Assembly: GCA_046294265.1 (NCBI GenBank)
Contig: JBKBKC010000006.1
Coordinates: 160,518-224,517, forward strand
DNA: 64,000 nucleotides
Reading direction: 5' to 3'
DNA from: JBKBKC01 sp046294265
GTDB lineage: Bacteria; Pseudomonadota; Alphaproteobacteria; Rhodobacterales; Rhodobacteraceae
Positions 8,853 through 18,222 of the stretch are shown here, in pieces (within the stretch, counting starts at the first letter, position 1; every line of letters starts with the position of its first letter). Under the pieces are notes generated by a model, which worked only from the letters and a program-made list of their open reading frames with translations, searched no databases and was not told the DNA's origin. The position numbers and the translations under genes are program-made.

Positions 8853-10526
8853 TCAGCCCTCCGCCAACCGGCTGATCACCACCGTCACCTCGGGCTTCTT
8901 TCCGATCTCGGCCATCGCCACCTGACGCACGACGCGGCGCATCGCCTCGTCCAGCTTTTCATCGTCGCGCAGGACCTTGGCCCCCGCCCCGTCGAGGAAA
9001 CCGGATAATTCGCGCTCCAGCGCCTCGCCCAGATCGGCGCCGCCCCGGCCCTTCGGCGGCAGGCCCATAAGCTCCACCCAGGCCTCGCCCAGGGGCTTGT
9101 CATCCTCGTCCAGGATCACCGTCACCATGCAATGGCCGTTCAGCGCCATTCGGATGCGGTCACGGATCACCCCGTCGCGCGATCCGACCATCACCGACCC
9201 GTCCAGATAGACGCGGCCCGTCTCGATGAACTCCGCCACCTCGGGCACATCGCCCGAGAGGTCGATCATCATCCCGTTGGTCGCCACTTCCGAAGCGATG
9301 CCCGCGACCGCCGCCAGCTTGGCATGTTCGCGCAGCATCCGGTGGTCCCCGTGCATGGGGATCAGGATCTGCGGTTTCAGGATGTCGCGCACCATCTCCA
9401 GATCGGGGCGGTTCGCGTGGCCCGAGACGTGATAGCGTCCGCCGCTGTCATCCACCACATCCACGCCCATCTCGGAAAACGCGTTCATGATCTGCAAGAC
9501 GCCGCGCTCGTTGCCCGGAATGGTCTTGGACGAGAACAGGAAGGTATCACCCTCCTTCATCTCCAGCCCCAGATAGCGCCCGCGGCTCAGCTGCGCCGAG
9601 GCCGCGCGCCGCTCGCCCTGGCTGCCGGTCACGATCAGCATCAGGTTCCGGCGCGGCACCTCCGACGCCTCTTCGGCGGTGATGGTGCGCGGAAAGCCCG
9701 TCAGCACACCGGTCTCCTCGCCCACCTTGACCATCCGCTGCATCGCCCGGCCCAACAGGCACACCGACCGGTCCGCCGCCACCCCCGCTTCGGCAAGCGT
9801 TTTCAGCCGCGCCACGTTCGACGCAAAGGTGGTCGCCACCACCATGCCCGAGGCGCCGCGCACCAGTTCGGTGATCGGCGCAAGCAACGTCGACTCCGAC
9901 CTGCCCGCATGCAGCGAGAACACGTTGGTCGAATCGCACATGAGCGCCTTTACGGGACGTTCCGCCGCGATGGCAGCAAAGGCAGCAGGGTCCCAAGGCT
10001 CGCCCACCAGCGGATTCGCGTCCATCTTGAAATCGCCCGTATGCACGATCCGGCCCGCGGGCGTGTCGATCACCAGGCTGGAGCATTCGGGAATCGAATG
10101 GCTGACCGGCTGGAACTGCACCTTGAAAGGCCCCGCCTCCACCACCGCCGGGCGCGGCTCCACCGTGCGGATCGTTTCGCGCGGGAGCCCCGCCTCCTCG
10201 AACTTCAGCCGCCCCAGGGCTGCGGTGAACTTGCGCGCATAGATCGGCGCCTTCAGCCCGGGCCACAGATGGGCGATGGCCCCGATATGGTCCTCATGCC
10301 CATGGGTGATGAAGATGGCCTCCAGCCGGTGCGCCCGCTCCATCAGCCAGGTCATGTCGGGAAAGATCAGGTCCACCCCCGGCGTGTTGTCCATCTCGGG
10401 GAAGGTCACGCCCAGATCCACAAGGATCAGCCGCTCCTTGTCCTCGGGGCCATAACCAAAGACATAGGCATTCATGCCCACTTCGCCTGCCCCGCCAAGG
10501 GGCAGATAGATCAACCGGTTCGCCAT
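8853..10526 (-). CDS. rnj: Ribonuclease J
   Basis: 557-residue metallo-beta-lactamase/beta-CASP ribonuclease (5'-3' exo- and endonuclease) of RNA processing. The N terminus GGAGEVGMNAYVFGYG and the zinc motif THGHEDHIGA (about 74-83) are typical; VSHSIPECSSLVIDTPAGRI, HTGDFKMD and VSGHANRPDLEM complete the metal and beta-CASP motifs. I choose the ATG at 10524-10526 (MANRLIYLPLGG) because AAGGA lies 8 bases upstream; the ATG two codons earlier sits only 2 bases from it. It follows coaX on the same strand at the end of the nuo-birA-coaX-rnj run, a gene order often seen in Rhodobacteraceae. Confidence 0.95.
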   Translation of the reverse strand: MANRLIYLPLGGAGEVGMNAYVFGYGPEDKERLILVDLGVTFPEMDNTPGVDLIFPDMTWLMERAHRLEAIFITHGHEDHIGAIAHLWPGLKAPIYARKFTAALGRLKFEEAGLPRETIRTVEPRPAVVEAGPFKVQFQPVSHSIPECSSLVIDTPAGRIVHTGDFKMDANPLVGEPWDPAAFAAIAAERPVKALMCDSTNVFSLHAGRSESTLLAPITELVRGASGMVVATTFASNVARLKTLAEAGVAADRSVCLLGRAMQRMVKVGEETGVLTGFPRTITAEEASEVPRRNLMLIVTGSQGERRAASAQLSRGRYLGLEMKEGDTFLFSSKTIPGNERGVLQIMNAFSEMGVDVVDDSGGRYHVSGHANRPDLEMVRDILKPQILIPMHGDHRMLREHAKLAAVAGIASEVATNGMMIDLSGDVPEVAEFIETGRVYLDGSVMVGSRDGVIRDRIRMALNGHCMVTVILDEDDKPLGEAWVELMGLPPKGRGGADLGEALERELSGFLDGAGAKVLRDDEKLDEAMRRVVRQVAMAEIGKKPEVTVVISRLAEG

Positions 10527-10570
10527 ACGCATCGTCCTTCGTCACATCGACGGGGTGAGCCCCCCGCGGG

Positions 10571-11338
10571 CTATTCCAAGTTCAGCAAATGGATCAGGAC
10601 GAGACCATGCATGGTCAGATCGTCCTCCACCGCGTCAAAAACCGTGGTCCCCTGGTCGAACAGCGAGGCGAGCCCGCCGGTGGCGATCACCTTCAGGGGG
10701 CGCGCGCGCTCGGATCTCAGGCGCGCCACGATCCCCTCGACCAGACCGACATAGCCCCAATACACGCCCGATTGCATGCAGGCCACCGTATTCGTGCCGA
10801 TCACGCTCTGGGGTTTGGTGATGTCGATATGCGGCAGCGCGGCGGCTGCCATGTGCAGCGCCTCCAGGCTCAGGTTCACGCCGGGTGCGATCACCCCGCC
10901 GATATAGGCCCCGTCCACATCCACCACGTCAAAGGTGGTCGCCGTGCCGAAATCCACCACCACCAGATCGCCGCCATGCCGGTCATGCGCGGCCGCGGTG
11001 TTCACCAGACGGTCGGGACCCACGGTCGTTCCCTGGTCCACCCGGGGGTCCACCGGCAACCGGCAGTCGGGGCGGCCCACCACCAGCGGGCGGCAATCGA
11101 AATAGCGGCCGCAGAGGACGCGCAGGTTGAACACCACCCGCGGCACGGTCGAGGAGATGATGGCGGATGTCACCTCCACATCCACCTTCCGCATCGTCAT
11201 CAACGTGCGCAGCCAGACGAAATACTCATCGGCCGTGCGCTTGTGATCCGTGGCGATGCGCCAGGTGGCCAGGAACCCCGCCCCGTCCCAGATCGAAAAC
11301 ACCGTATTGGTGTTGCCGCAGTCGATGGCCAAAAGCAT
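10571..11338 (-). CDS. coaX: Type III pantothenate kinase
   Basis: 255-residue kinase that phosphorylates pantothenate, the first step of coenzyme A synthesis. It carries the ASKHA-fold phosphate motif at the N terminus (MLLAIDCGNTNTVFSIWDG), the central DRLVNTAAAHD region that binds pantothenate, and the second phosphate motif VVDFGTATTFDVVD. Length matches the family (about 255). Start is the first Met, directly before the conserved beta-strand. It lies 12 bases after birA and 44 bases before rnj, in one transcript with them. Confidence 0.95.
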   Translation of the reverse strand: MLLAIDCGNTNTVFSIWDGAGFLATWRIATDHKRTADEYFVWLRTLMTMRKVDVEVTSAIISSTVPRVVFNLRVLCGRYFDCRPLVVGRPDCRLPVDPRVDQGTTVGPDRLVNTAAAHDRHGGDLVVVDFGTATTFDVVDVDGAYIGGVIAPGVNLSLEALHMAAAALPHIDITKPQSVIGTNTVACMQSGVYWGYVGLVEGIVARLRSERARPLKVIATGGLASLFDQGTTVFDAVEDDLTMHGLVLIHLLNLE

Positions 11339-11350
11339 CCCCGCCCCCCG

Positions 11351-12094
11351 TCAGAAAAACACATCCGCCGCCGGGATCGCCACGCGGCCCCCGGCCATGC
11401 GCAACACCAGGGCACCCGTCTCGTCCAGCGTCTCGAACACCCCCTCGCGCGTCTCGGCCCCCGTCCGCGCGCGGATGGGTTCCCCCAGCCGCGCGGCATG
11501 GGCCAGCCATTCCGCCCGCACCGGCGCGAACCCCTCGGCCACCAACACCGCCTCCCACCGCGCGAATGCCGGGGCCAGATGATCCAACAGCGCACGCGGC
11601 TCCACCCGCACACCCGTCTCGCCCAGCACCGTCACGGGGCGCAGCGCGCCCTCCTCCAGGAACGCCGCATCGGGCGCCGCGATCAGGTTCACCCCGATCC
11701 CCACCGCCAGATGCGCCACGCGCGCGCCATCACCCGCCGCCTCCAGCAAGATCCCCGCCACCTTGCCCCCACTCAACAGCACGTCATTGGGCCATTTCAG
11801 CGCCAGCGCCGCACCCGCCCCCGTCACTGCCGCCAGCGCCTCGCGCAGTGCCAGTGCCGCCACGAAACTGCGCAACGCCGCATCACCGGCGCCCCCCCCA
11901 GGACGCATCACCAGCGTCGCATGGAAATTGCCGCGCGGACTGGCCCAGGCCCGGCCCCGCCGACCCCGGCCCCCGGTCTGCTCGCCCGCCAGCACCCAGA
12001 CCGGAGCCTGCGCCATCCGGCGCACCGCTTCCGCATTGGTGCTGTCAACACGGTCAAGCACGACCAGACCGACACCCGCAGGCCAGTCCGCCAT
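11351..12094 (-). CDS. birA: Biotin--[acetyl-CoA-carboxylase] ligase
   Basis: 247-residue monofunctional biotin protein ligase without the N-terminal DNA-binding domain of the E. coli BirA, so a ligase but not a repressor. The substrate loop GGRGRRGRAWASPRGN, the KWPNDVLL motif and a C-terminal SH3-like domain are all present. Expected substrates are the biotin carboxyl carrier proteins, including the MccA subunit encoded at 32.7-34.7 kb. It follows nuoN after 79 bases that carry one copy of the dispersed repeat. Confidence 0.94.
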   Translation of the reverse strand: MADWPAGVGLVVLDRVDSTNAEAVRRMAQAPVWVLAGEQTGGRGRRGRAWASPRGNFHATLVMRPGGGAGDAALRSFVAALALREALAAVTGAGAALALKWPNDVLLSGGKVAGILLEAAGDGARVAHLAVGIGVNLIAAPDAAFLEEGALRPVTVLGETGVRVEPRALLDHLAPAFARWEAVLVAEGFAPVRAEWLAHAARLGEPIRARTGAETREGVFETLDETGALVLRMAGGRVAIPAADVFF

Positions 12095-12103
12095 CCCACA
12101 GCC

Positions 12104-12135
12104 CTTTCATCTTGGCTCAAATATCCCGCCGGGGG
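12104..12135 (-). repeat. Dispersed GGGATATTTG repeat between nuoN and birA
   Basis: Read on the minus strand: cccccggcgggatatttgag followed by ccaagatgaaag. It is a variant of the family seen at 3.0, 34.7, 41.4, 43.0 and 49.6 kb, with the CCAAGATGAAA ending instead of GACAGAAGAAG. A G/C palindrome (ggggcgcgcagcccccc) lies at its upstream side near 12140-12160. It sits just past the nuoN stop and could mark a partial 3' end before birA. Confidence 0.7.
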
Positions 12136-12173
12136 TCCGGGGGGCGCGCAGCCCCCCGGCCTCGCCCCGATCC

Positions 12174-13610
12174 TCACCGTACCAGCGTCTGTGCCGCCAG
12201 CGCCGCCGGCCCCTCGATCCCGAACAGGTTGATGACGCCCAGCACCATCACCGCCGCCGACCCCACCATCATCACCCACGGCACGCCCGCCATGCGCCCG
12301 TCCACAGGGTCCTTCTCGGTGCCGAAATACATGAAATACACGATGCGCAGATAGTAGAACGCGCCGATCACGCTGGCGATCACCCCCGCGACCGCCAGCC
12401 AGGCCATGTCGGCATCCAGTGCCGCCTTCAACACCGAGACCTTGGCGAAGAACCCCAGCATCGGCGGCACTGCCGCCATCGAGAACATCAGGATCAGCAG
12501 CGCCAGCGCCGGCAGGGGTGCCCGGGCCGACAGCATGTTCAGGCTGCCGATATCCGTCACAGCCTGCCCGTCCCGCTCCATCGACAGGATGAAGGCGAAG
12601 GTGCCGATGTTCATCACCACATAGACCGACATGTAGATCAGCATCGCCTCGACCCCCTGCGCGGTGCCCGCCGCAAGGCCGATCAGCGCAAAGCCCATGT
12701 GCGCGATCGAGGAATAGGCCATCAGCCGCTTGATGTCGCGCTGCCCGATGGCGGCGATGGCGCCAAGGAACATCGAGGCCAGCGCCAAAAGCGCCAGCAC
12801 CTGCCCCCAGTCGCCGGGGATCGCCCCGAACGCGTCATGCACCAGCCGCGCGATCAGCGCCATCGCGGCCACCTTGGGGGCGGTGGCAAAGAAGGCCGTG
12901 ACGGGGGTGGGAGAGCCCTCATAGACATCGGGCGTCCACATATGGAAGGGCGCCGCCGAGACCTTGAAGGCAAGGGCCGCCAGCATGAACACCAGCCCGA
13001 ACAAGAGGCCCAGCGGCGGCTCCCCCGCCAGCGTGCTCAGGATGCCCGGGAATCCGGTGGTGCCCGCAAAGCCATAGGTCAGCGAGGCGCCATAGAGCAG
13101 CAGGCCCGAGCCCAGCGAGCCAAGGATGAAATACTTCAGCCCCGCTTCGGTGGATTTCACGCTGTCGCGCCGCATCGCCGCCACCACATACAGGGCCAGC
13201 GACTGCAACTCGACCCCCATGTAGAGGGTCATGAGGTCGTTCGACCCCACCATCACCATCATGCCCAGCACCGCAAGCGCGATCAGCACCGGAAATTCGA
13301 ACCGCGCGAGACCACGCCGCGCCATGTAATCCTGGCTGACCGCCAGCACGGCGGCGGCCGACAGCAGAACCGCGATCTTGCCGAAGCGCGCAAAGGGGTC
13401 GTCGATCAAGAGCCCGCCAAAAGCCGTGCGCGCGCCCGATCCCGTGCTGCCGATGTAAAAGGCCAAAAGCAGGAACACCCCCACCGTGGACCAGGTGATC
13501 AGCCGCGCCATGGCGTCCTTGCCGGTATAGACGCCGAACATCAGCGCGGCCATCGCATAGAGGGCCAGCAGGATTTCCGGCAGGACCGTGGTGAAATCGG
13601 CAGGTGTCAT
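12174..13610 (-). CDS. nuoN: NADH-quinone oxidoreductase subunit N
   Basis: 478-residue antiporter-like membrane subunit of respiratory complex I, the proton-pumping arm. Roughly fourteen transmembrane helices; the family signatures GVELQSLALYVV (with conserved Glu), SAAPFHMWTPDVYEGSPTPVTA (with conserved Lys in FKVSAAP) and RDIKRLMAYSSIAHMGFALIG are visible. It is the last nuo gene, 16 bases after nuoM. Confidence 0.97.
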   Translation of the reverse strand: MTPADFTTVLPEILLALYAMAALMFGVYTGKDAMARLITWSTVGVFLLLAFYIGSTGSGARTAFGGLLIDDPFARFGKIAVLLSAAAVLAVSQDYMARRGLARFEFPVLIALAVLGMMVMVGSNDLMTLYMGVELQSLALYVVAAMRRDSVKSTEAGLKYFILGSLGSGLLLYGASLTYGFAGTTGFPGILSTLAGEPPLGLLFGLVFMLAALAFKVSAAPFHMWTPDVYEGSPTPVTAFFATAPKVAAMALIARLVHDAFGAIPGDWGQVLALLALASMFLGAIAAIGQRDIKRLMAYSSIAHMGFALIGLAAGTAQGVEAMLIYMSVYVVMNIGTFAFILSMERDGQAVTDIGSLNMLSARAPLPALALLILMFSMAAVPPMLGFFAKVSVLKAALDADMAWLAVAGVIASVIGAFYYLRIVYFMYFGTEKDPVDGRMAGVPWVMMVGSAAVMVLGVINLFGIEGPAALAAQTLVR

Positions 13611-13626
13611 GCGCGGATACCCTTCG

Positions 13627-15165
13627 TCATTGTCCGGCCAGCCGCGTGTCGCCGGACAGCGGCACGGCGGCGCGGTAATCGGTGATCATTGCCTCGAAAG
13701 GCGCGCGGGTGACATCCATCACGGAAGAGGGATAGACCCCCAGCCACAGCGTCAACACCACCAGCGGCGCCAGGATCGCCTTTTCGCGGCCATCCATGTC
13801 CTTGATGCTTTTCAGCGCCTCCTTGATCAGGTCGCCGAACACCACGCGGCGGTAGAGGTACAGCGCATAGGCAGGCGACAGGATCACCCCTGTGGCCGCC
13901 ACCGCCGCGACCCAGGTGTTCACCTGAAACGCCCCCATCATCGCCAGAAACTCGCCCACGAACCCCGAAGTCCCCGGAAGACCCATGTTGGCAAGGCTGA
14001 AATACATGAAGAGGAGCGCATAGGCCGGCATGCGGATCACCAGCCCGCCATAGGCCGAGATCTCGCGCGTGTGCATCCGGTCATAGATGACACCCACGCA
14101 GAAGAACAGCGCGCAGGAGATCAGGCCATGGCTGATCATCTGGAACATCGCGCCGTCCAGCCCCTGCTGGTTGACCGAAAAGACGCCCATGGTCACGAAC
14201 CCCATGTGCGCGACCGACCAGTAGGCGATCAGTTTTTTCATGTCCTCCTGCGCCAGCGCCACCAGCGAGGTGTAGACGACCGCAATCGCGCTCATCCAAA
14301 GCGCCACGGGGGCCAGCATGTCCGTCGCCACCGGGAACATCGGCAGGTTGAACCGGATGAAGCCATAGCCACCCATCTTCAGCATCACCGCCGCCAGCAC
14401 CATCGACCCCGCCGTGGGGGCCTGCACATGGGCATCGGGCAGCCAGGTATGCACCGGCCACATCGGCATCTTCACCGCGAAGGACACGAAGAAGGCAAGG
14501 AACAGCAGCGTCTGCAGCCCGCCCGTCACGCTGATCCCCAGCACGCTGAGCGTCTGGGAGGCAAAGGTATGGCGCAGCAGCGACGGGATGTCGGTGGTGC
14601 CCGCATCCACATACATCGCGATCATCGCCACCAGCATCAGAACCGAGCCGAGGAAGGTGTAGAGGAAGAACTTGAACGACGCATAGATCCGGTCCTTGCC
14701 GCCCCAGATGCCGATGATCAGGAACATCGGGATCAACCCCGCCTCGAAGAACAGGTAGAACAGCACGAGGTCCAGCGCGCAGAACACGCCCAGCATCAGC
14801 GTTTCAAGCACCAGAAACGCAATCATGTATTCCTTGACGCGGTGCTCCACCGTCCAGCAGGCCGCGATGGTCAGCGGCATCAGGAAGGTGGTCAACATCA
14901 CCAGAAGCATCGAGATGCCATCGATGCCCATCTTGTATTTCAGGCCCATGATCCAGTCGTATTCCTCGACGAACTGGAAGCCCGGATTGGCGCGGTCAAA
15001 GCCGAACCAGACGAAGAGCGAAACAAGGAATGTGGTGGTGGTGGCGATCAGCGCCACCCATTTCGCGTTCTTCCTCGCGGCCGGGTCGTCGCCGCGCAGG
15101 AACAGCGCCAGGATCACCGCCGCGACGCCGGGCAGGAAGGTGATGATCGACAGGAGGTTGTCCAT
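13627..15165 (-). CDS. nuoM: NADH-quinone oxidoreductase subunit M
   Basis: 512-residue antiporter-like proton-pumping subunit of complex I. Typical features are FEAGLIPMFLIIGIWGGKDR, KMPMWPVHTWLPDAHVQAPT with the conserved Lys/Trp/His, and DMKKLIAYWSVAHMGFVTMG. About fourteen transmembrane helices. Its ATG lies directly against the nuoL stop (no intervening base), so translation is coupled. Function by family; no unusual residue seen. Confidence 0.97.
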   Translation of the reverse strand: MDNLLSIITFLPGVAAVILALFLRGDDPAARKNAKWVALIATTTTFLVSLFVWFGFDRANPGFQFVEEYDWIMGLKYKMGIDGISMLLVMLTTFLMPLTIAACWTVEHRVKEYMIAFLVLETLMLGVFCALDLVLFYLFFEAGLIPMFLIIGIWGGKDRIYASFKFFLYTFLGSVLMLVAMIAMYVDAGTTDIPSLLRHTFASQTLSVLGISVTGGLQTLLFLAFFVSFAVKMPMWPVHTWLPDAHVQAPTAGSMVLAAVMLKMGGYGFIRFNLPMFPVATDMLAPVALWMSAIAVVYTSLVALAQEDMKKLIAYWSVAHMGFVTMGVFSVNQQGLDGAMFQMISHGLISCALFFCVGVIYDRMHTREISAYGGLVIRMPAYALLFMYFSLANMGLPGTSGFVGEFLAMMGAFQVNTWVAAVAATGVILSPAYALYLYRRVVFGDLIKEALKSIKDMDGREKAILAPLVVLTLWLGVYPSSVMDVTRAPFEAMITDYRAAVPLSGDTRLAGQ

Positions 15166-17265
15166 TCAGCGCGCCCCCCCGGACAGCGTCATCACCGTGA
15201 TCAGGATCGCGATCCCGATCACCATGGCAAAGGCATAGGTGAAGATATAGCCGTTCTGCGCCCGCCCCGCCGCGCGCGTGATGCGCGGGATCACCCCGAT
15301 GGCCAGCCCGTCGATGGCCCCGTCGATCACGCGGCCATCGCCCTTTTTCCAGAAGAACCGGCCGATCCACATCGCGGGGCGCACGAAGAGCCAGTCGTAA
15401 AGCTCATCGAAATACCACTTGTTTAGCAGGAACAGGTAGAGGGGCCGCTGGTTCGCGGCCAGTTTTGCGGGCCAGTCGGGGCGGCGGATGTAGAACTGGT
15501 AGGCCATGAGGAACCCCAGCACCATCGCCACGAAGGGCGACACCTTGACCCATGTGGGCACGTAATGCGCGTCGTGCATCACCGTGTTGTCAGGGCCGAA
15601 GAACACCGCACCCTTGGGCGCCGCATGCACCTTGTCGCCCTGCACCGCCGTCTCGGGGCCGGCAGCGCCCTCGGCCGTCTGGTGATGCGCCGCCTCCAGC
15701 CCGAACCAGGTGCGCATCGCGTCTTCCTTGCCGAAGAACACGTTGTACCAGATCATGCCGGAAAACACCGCGCCCAGACCCAGCACCGCCAGCGGGATCA
15801 GCATCACGCGGGGGCTTTCATGGGGGGTGTGGGCGTGGTCGTCGCCATGGCCGTGATGGTCATGCGATTGCCCGTGCCCATGCCCCTGCGCCGCCTTCCA
15901 GCGCGGCGCGCCGTAAAAGGTCAGGAACATCAGCCGCCAGGAATAGAAACTCGTCATCGCCGCCGCCGAGACCAAAAGCCAGAAAGCCCCCGTGGAGCCG
16001 ACATAGGCGCTCTCGATCACCGCGTCCTTGGACAGGAACCCGGCGAAGCCGATATGCGTCAGTGGGATGCCCACGCCGGTGATGGCCAGCGTACCGACCA
16101 TCATGGCGGCGAATGTCATGGGGATGTGTTTGCGCAGGCCGCCATAGTTGCGCATGTCCTGCTCATGATGCGTGGCGTGGATCACAGAGCCCGCGCCCAA
16201 AAACAGCATCGCCTTGAAGAACGCATGGGTGAAGAGGTGGAACATCGCCACCGGATAGGCCCCCACCCCTGCCGCCACGAACATGTAGCCAAGCTGCGAA
16301 CAGGTGGAATAGGCGATCACGCGCTTGATGTCGTTTTGAACGAGGCCCACGGTGGCCGCGAAGAACGCGGTAAAGGCCCCCAGCGCGGTGATGAAGGTCA
16401 GCGCGCCCGGCGCGTATTCCAGGATCGGCGACATCCGGCACACGAGGAACACCCCCGCCGTCACCATCGTCGCCGCATGGATCAGCGCCGAAACCGGCGT
16501 CGGCCCTTCCATCGCGTCGGGCAGCCAGGTGTGCAGGATCAGCTGCGCCGACTTCCCCATCGCCCCGATGAAGATCAGCACCGAAATCAGCTCTGCCGCG
16601 TTCCACCCGGTCCAGAGGAACCGGATCTCGGTTTCCGCCAGCATCGGCCCCGCAGCAAAGATGTCGTCAAACCGCACCGAGTCCACCAGGTAGAACAGCG
16701 CGAAGATCCCCAGCGCAAAACCGAAATCGCCCACGCGGTTCACGATGAACGCCTTCATCGCCGCCGCATTGGCGCTGTTCTTGCGGTAGTAGAACCCGAT
16801 CAGAAGGTAGGAGGCAACGCCAACCCCCTCCCACCCAAAAAAGATCTGGATCAGGTTGTCACCCGTGACCAGCATCAGCATGGTGAAGGTAAAGAACGAC
16901 AGATACGCGAAGAAGCGCGCCTTATAGGGCTCGCCCTCCTTCCAGTTCTCGTCATGCGCCATGTAGCCAAAGCTGTAGAGATGCACGAGCGCGGACACCG
17001 AGTTCACCACCACCAGCATGATCGCCGTCAGCCGGTCCAGCCGGATCGCCCAGTCGGTCGCGAGTGTCCCGCTTTCGATCCAGCGCAGCAGGACGATCGT
17101 TGTCGTCTCGCCGTCGAAGGTGAAGAACACGATCCATGAGAGGAGGGCCGACAGGAACACGAGGCCCGTGGCGATGGATTGCGCCGCCACCTCGCCGATT
17201 GCGCGCCAGAAAAAGCCGCAGATGATCGCGCCGACAATCGGCGCAAATAGGATGATCGACAGCAT
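15166..17265 (-). CDS. nuoL: NADH-quinone oxidoreductase subunit L
   Basis: 699-residue distal proton-pumping subunit of complex I with about sixteen transmembrane helices and the long lateral helix near the C terminus. Conserved GWEGVGVASYLLIGFYYR, KSAQLILHTWLPDAMEGPTP and NDIKRVIAYSTCSQLGYMF are present. Between helices, residues about 461-482 form a histidine-rich loop (GHGHGQSHDHHGHGDDHAHT) absent from the E. coli protein; I infer a surface loop that may bind metal or be a simple expansion. Four bases separate it from nuoK. Confidence 0.97.
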   Translation of the reverse strand: MLSIILFAPIVGAIICGFFWRAIGEVAAQSIATGLVFLSALLSWIVFFTFDGETTTIVLLRWIESGTLATDWAIRLDRLTAIMLVVVNSVSALVHLYSFGYMAHDENWKEGEPYKARFFAYLSFFTFTMLMLVTGDNLIQIFFGWEGVGVASYLLIGFYYRKNSANAAAMKAFIVNRVGDFGFALGIFALFYLVDSVRFDDIFAAGPMLAETEIRFLWTGWNAAELISVLIFIGAMGKSAQLILHTWLPDAMEGPTPVSALIHAATMVTAGVFLVCRMSPILEYAPGALTFITALGAFTAFFAATVGLVQNDIKRVIAYSTCSQLGYMFVAAGVGAYPVAMFHLFTHAFFKAMLFLGAGSVIHATHHEQDMRNYGGLRKHIPMTFAAMMVGTLAITGVGIPLTHIGFAGFLSKDAVIESAYVGSTGAFWLLVSAAAMTSFYSWRLMFLTFYGAPRWKAAQGHGHGQSHDHHGHGDDHAHTPHESPRVMLIPLAVLGLGAVFSGMIWYNVFFGKEDAMRTWFGLEAAHHQTAEGAAGPETAVQGDKVHAAPKGAVFFGPDNTVMHDAHYVPTWVKVSPFVAMVLGFLMAYQFYIRRPDWPAKLAANQRPLYLFLLNKWYFDELYDWLFVRPAMWIGRFFWKKGDGRVIDGAIDGLAIGVIPRITRAAGRAQNGYIFTYAFAMVIGIAILITVMTLSGGAR

Positions 17266-17269
17266 CGCC

Positions 17270-17581
17270 CTACCCCTTCATCACGTTGGCGTCTTCCACG
17301 TCGATGGTCCCCCGGGTGCGGAAGAACACAACGAGGATGGCAAGGCCGATCGCCGCCTCGGCCGCGGCCACGGTCAGCACGAACATGGTGAACACCTGCC
17401 CCACCAGATCGCCCAGATGGGCGGAAAAGGCGACAAGGTTGATGTTGACCGCCAGCAGCATCAACTCGATCGACATCAGGATCACGATGACATTCTTCCG
17501 GTTCAGGAAGATGCCGAAGATCCCGATGACGAACAACGCCGCCGCCACCGCCAGGTAATGCTCAAGTCCCACTGTCGCCAT
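17270..17581 (-). CDS. nuoK: NADH-quinone oxidoreductase subunit K
   Basis: 103-residue membrane subunit of complex I with three transmembrane helices. The conserved membrane glutamates lie in MSIELMLLAVNINLVAFS and FVLTVAAAEAAIGLAILV. Length matches the alphaproteobacterial family (101-103). It lies between an accessory exported protein (upstream) and nuoL. Confidence 0.97.
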   Translation of the reverse strand: MATVGLEHYLAVAAALFVIGIFGIFLNRKNVIVILMSIELMLLAVNINLVAFSAHLGDLVGQVFTMFVLTVAAAEAAIGLAILVVFFRTRGTIDVEDANVMKG

Positions 17582-17628
17582 CGTTCCCTCCGGGTCTTTG
17601 CCCGTTTGGCCCCTTGCCGGGCCGTCCG

Positions 17629-18222
17629 TCAGTTGCCGGGTTTCAGCCCCGGATAGAAAGTCCTGCAGCCGCAGTCCAGCGCAAGGCGCCGGCCGTTGAA
17701 ATCCATCCGGTCCCGCGCGCGCAGCGACAGGCGCGTGGCCAGCCCCGCTTTAGCGGCCTCGGCCTCTACCATCGCCAGCGACAGCCTGCCCTGCTCGGCG
17801 GCCCGGTCGATCCGGCCCAGCACCTGCTCCAGCGCCACGGGTGCGGGGTTTTCCATCCGCTCCATCAGCGCGAAATTCTCCGGCCCGATCACCAGCGCCT
17901 GCCCTGCGGTGCAGTCCATGATCACCGCGTAACTCTCGCTGTAGCAGCCGTTGCCGTCGCTGGCCATCTGGCCAAGAAACCCCGCCCCCAGATCGCGTGC
18001 GGGGCCAAGGCCCACGCTGCGGATCTCGTCGGGCCGCCAGGTCACCGCGCAGGCCGTGCCACGCTGGGGCCCGGACGTGGGCGTATGGAAGGCGGGCGAG
18101 CAGGCAAGCGCCGGTGCGGCAAGACCCATCGCCGCCGAGAATGCCGCCACCAAGGCGCCAAGGCGCCACGATGCCCAAGGGCCGGCCATGCGGGACGCGG
18201 CGCGGTTGACCATGTTAGTCAT
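17629..18222 (-). CDS. Exported protein of unknown function within the nuo operon
   Basis: 197-residue protein with a basic N terminus, a hydrophobic stretch LGALVAAFSAAMGLAAPALA and a likely signal-peptidase site before CSPAFHTPTS. The mature part has six or more Cys (for example GTACAVTW, DGNGCYSESYAVIMDCT, LALDCGCRTF), so disulfides are likely in the periplasm. It overlaps the end of the preceding exported protein by 8 bases and lies 47 bases before nuoK. I do not recognise the family. The start could be the internal ATG of MAGPWASWRLG (residue 12), which would give a more usual signal peptide. Confidence 0.75.
   Translation of the reverse strand: MTNMVNRAASRMAGPWASWRLGALVAAFSAAMGLAAPALACSPAFHTPTSGPQRGTACAVTWRPDEIRSVGLGPARDLGAGFLGQMASDGNGCYSESYAVIMDCTAGQALVIGPENFALMERMENPAPVALEQVLGRIDRAAEQGRLSLAMVEAEAAKAGLATRLSLRARDRMDFNGRRLALDCGCRTFYPGLKPGN

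Noticed and set aside
9132..10754. Long plus-strand open frame (540 codons) opposite RNase J
   Set aside because: Typical antisense shadow in high-GC coding DNA; no recognisable motif, Arg/His/Pro-rich composition, and the opposite strand clearly encodes RNase J.
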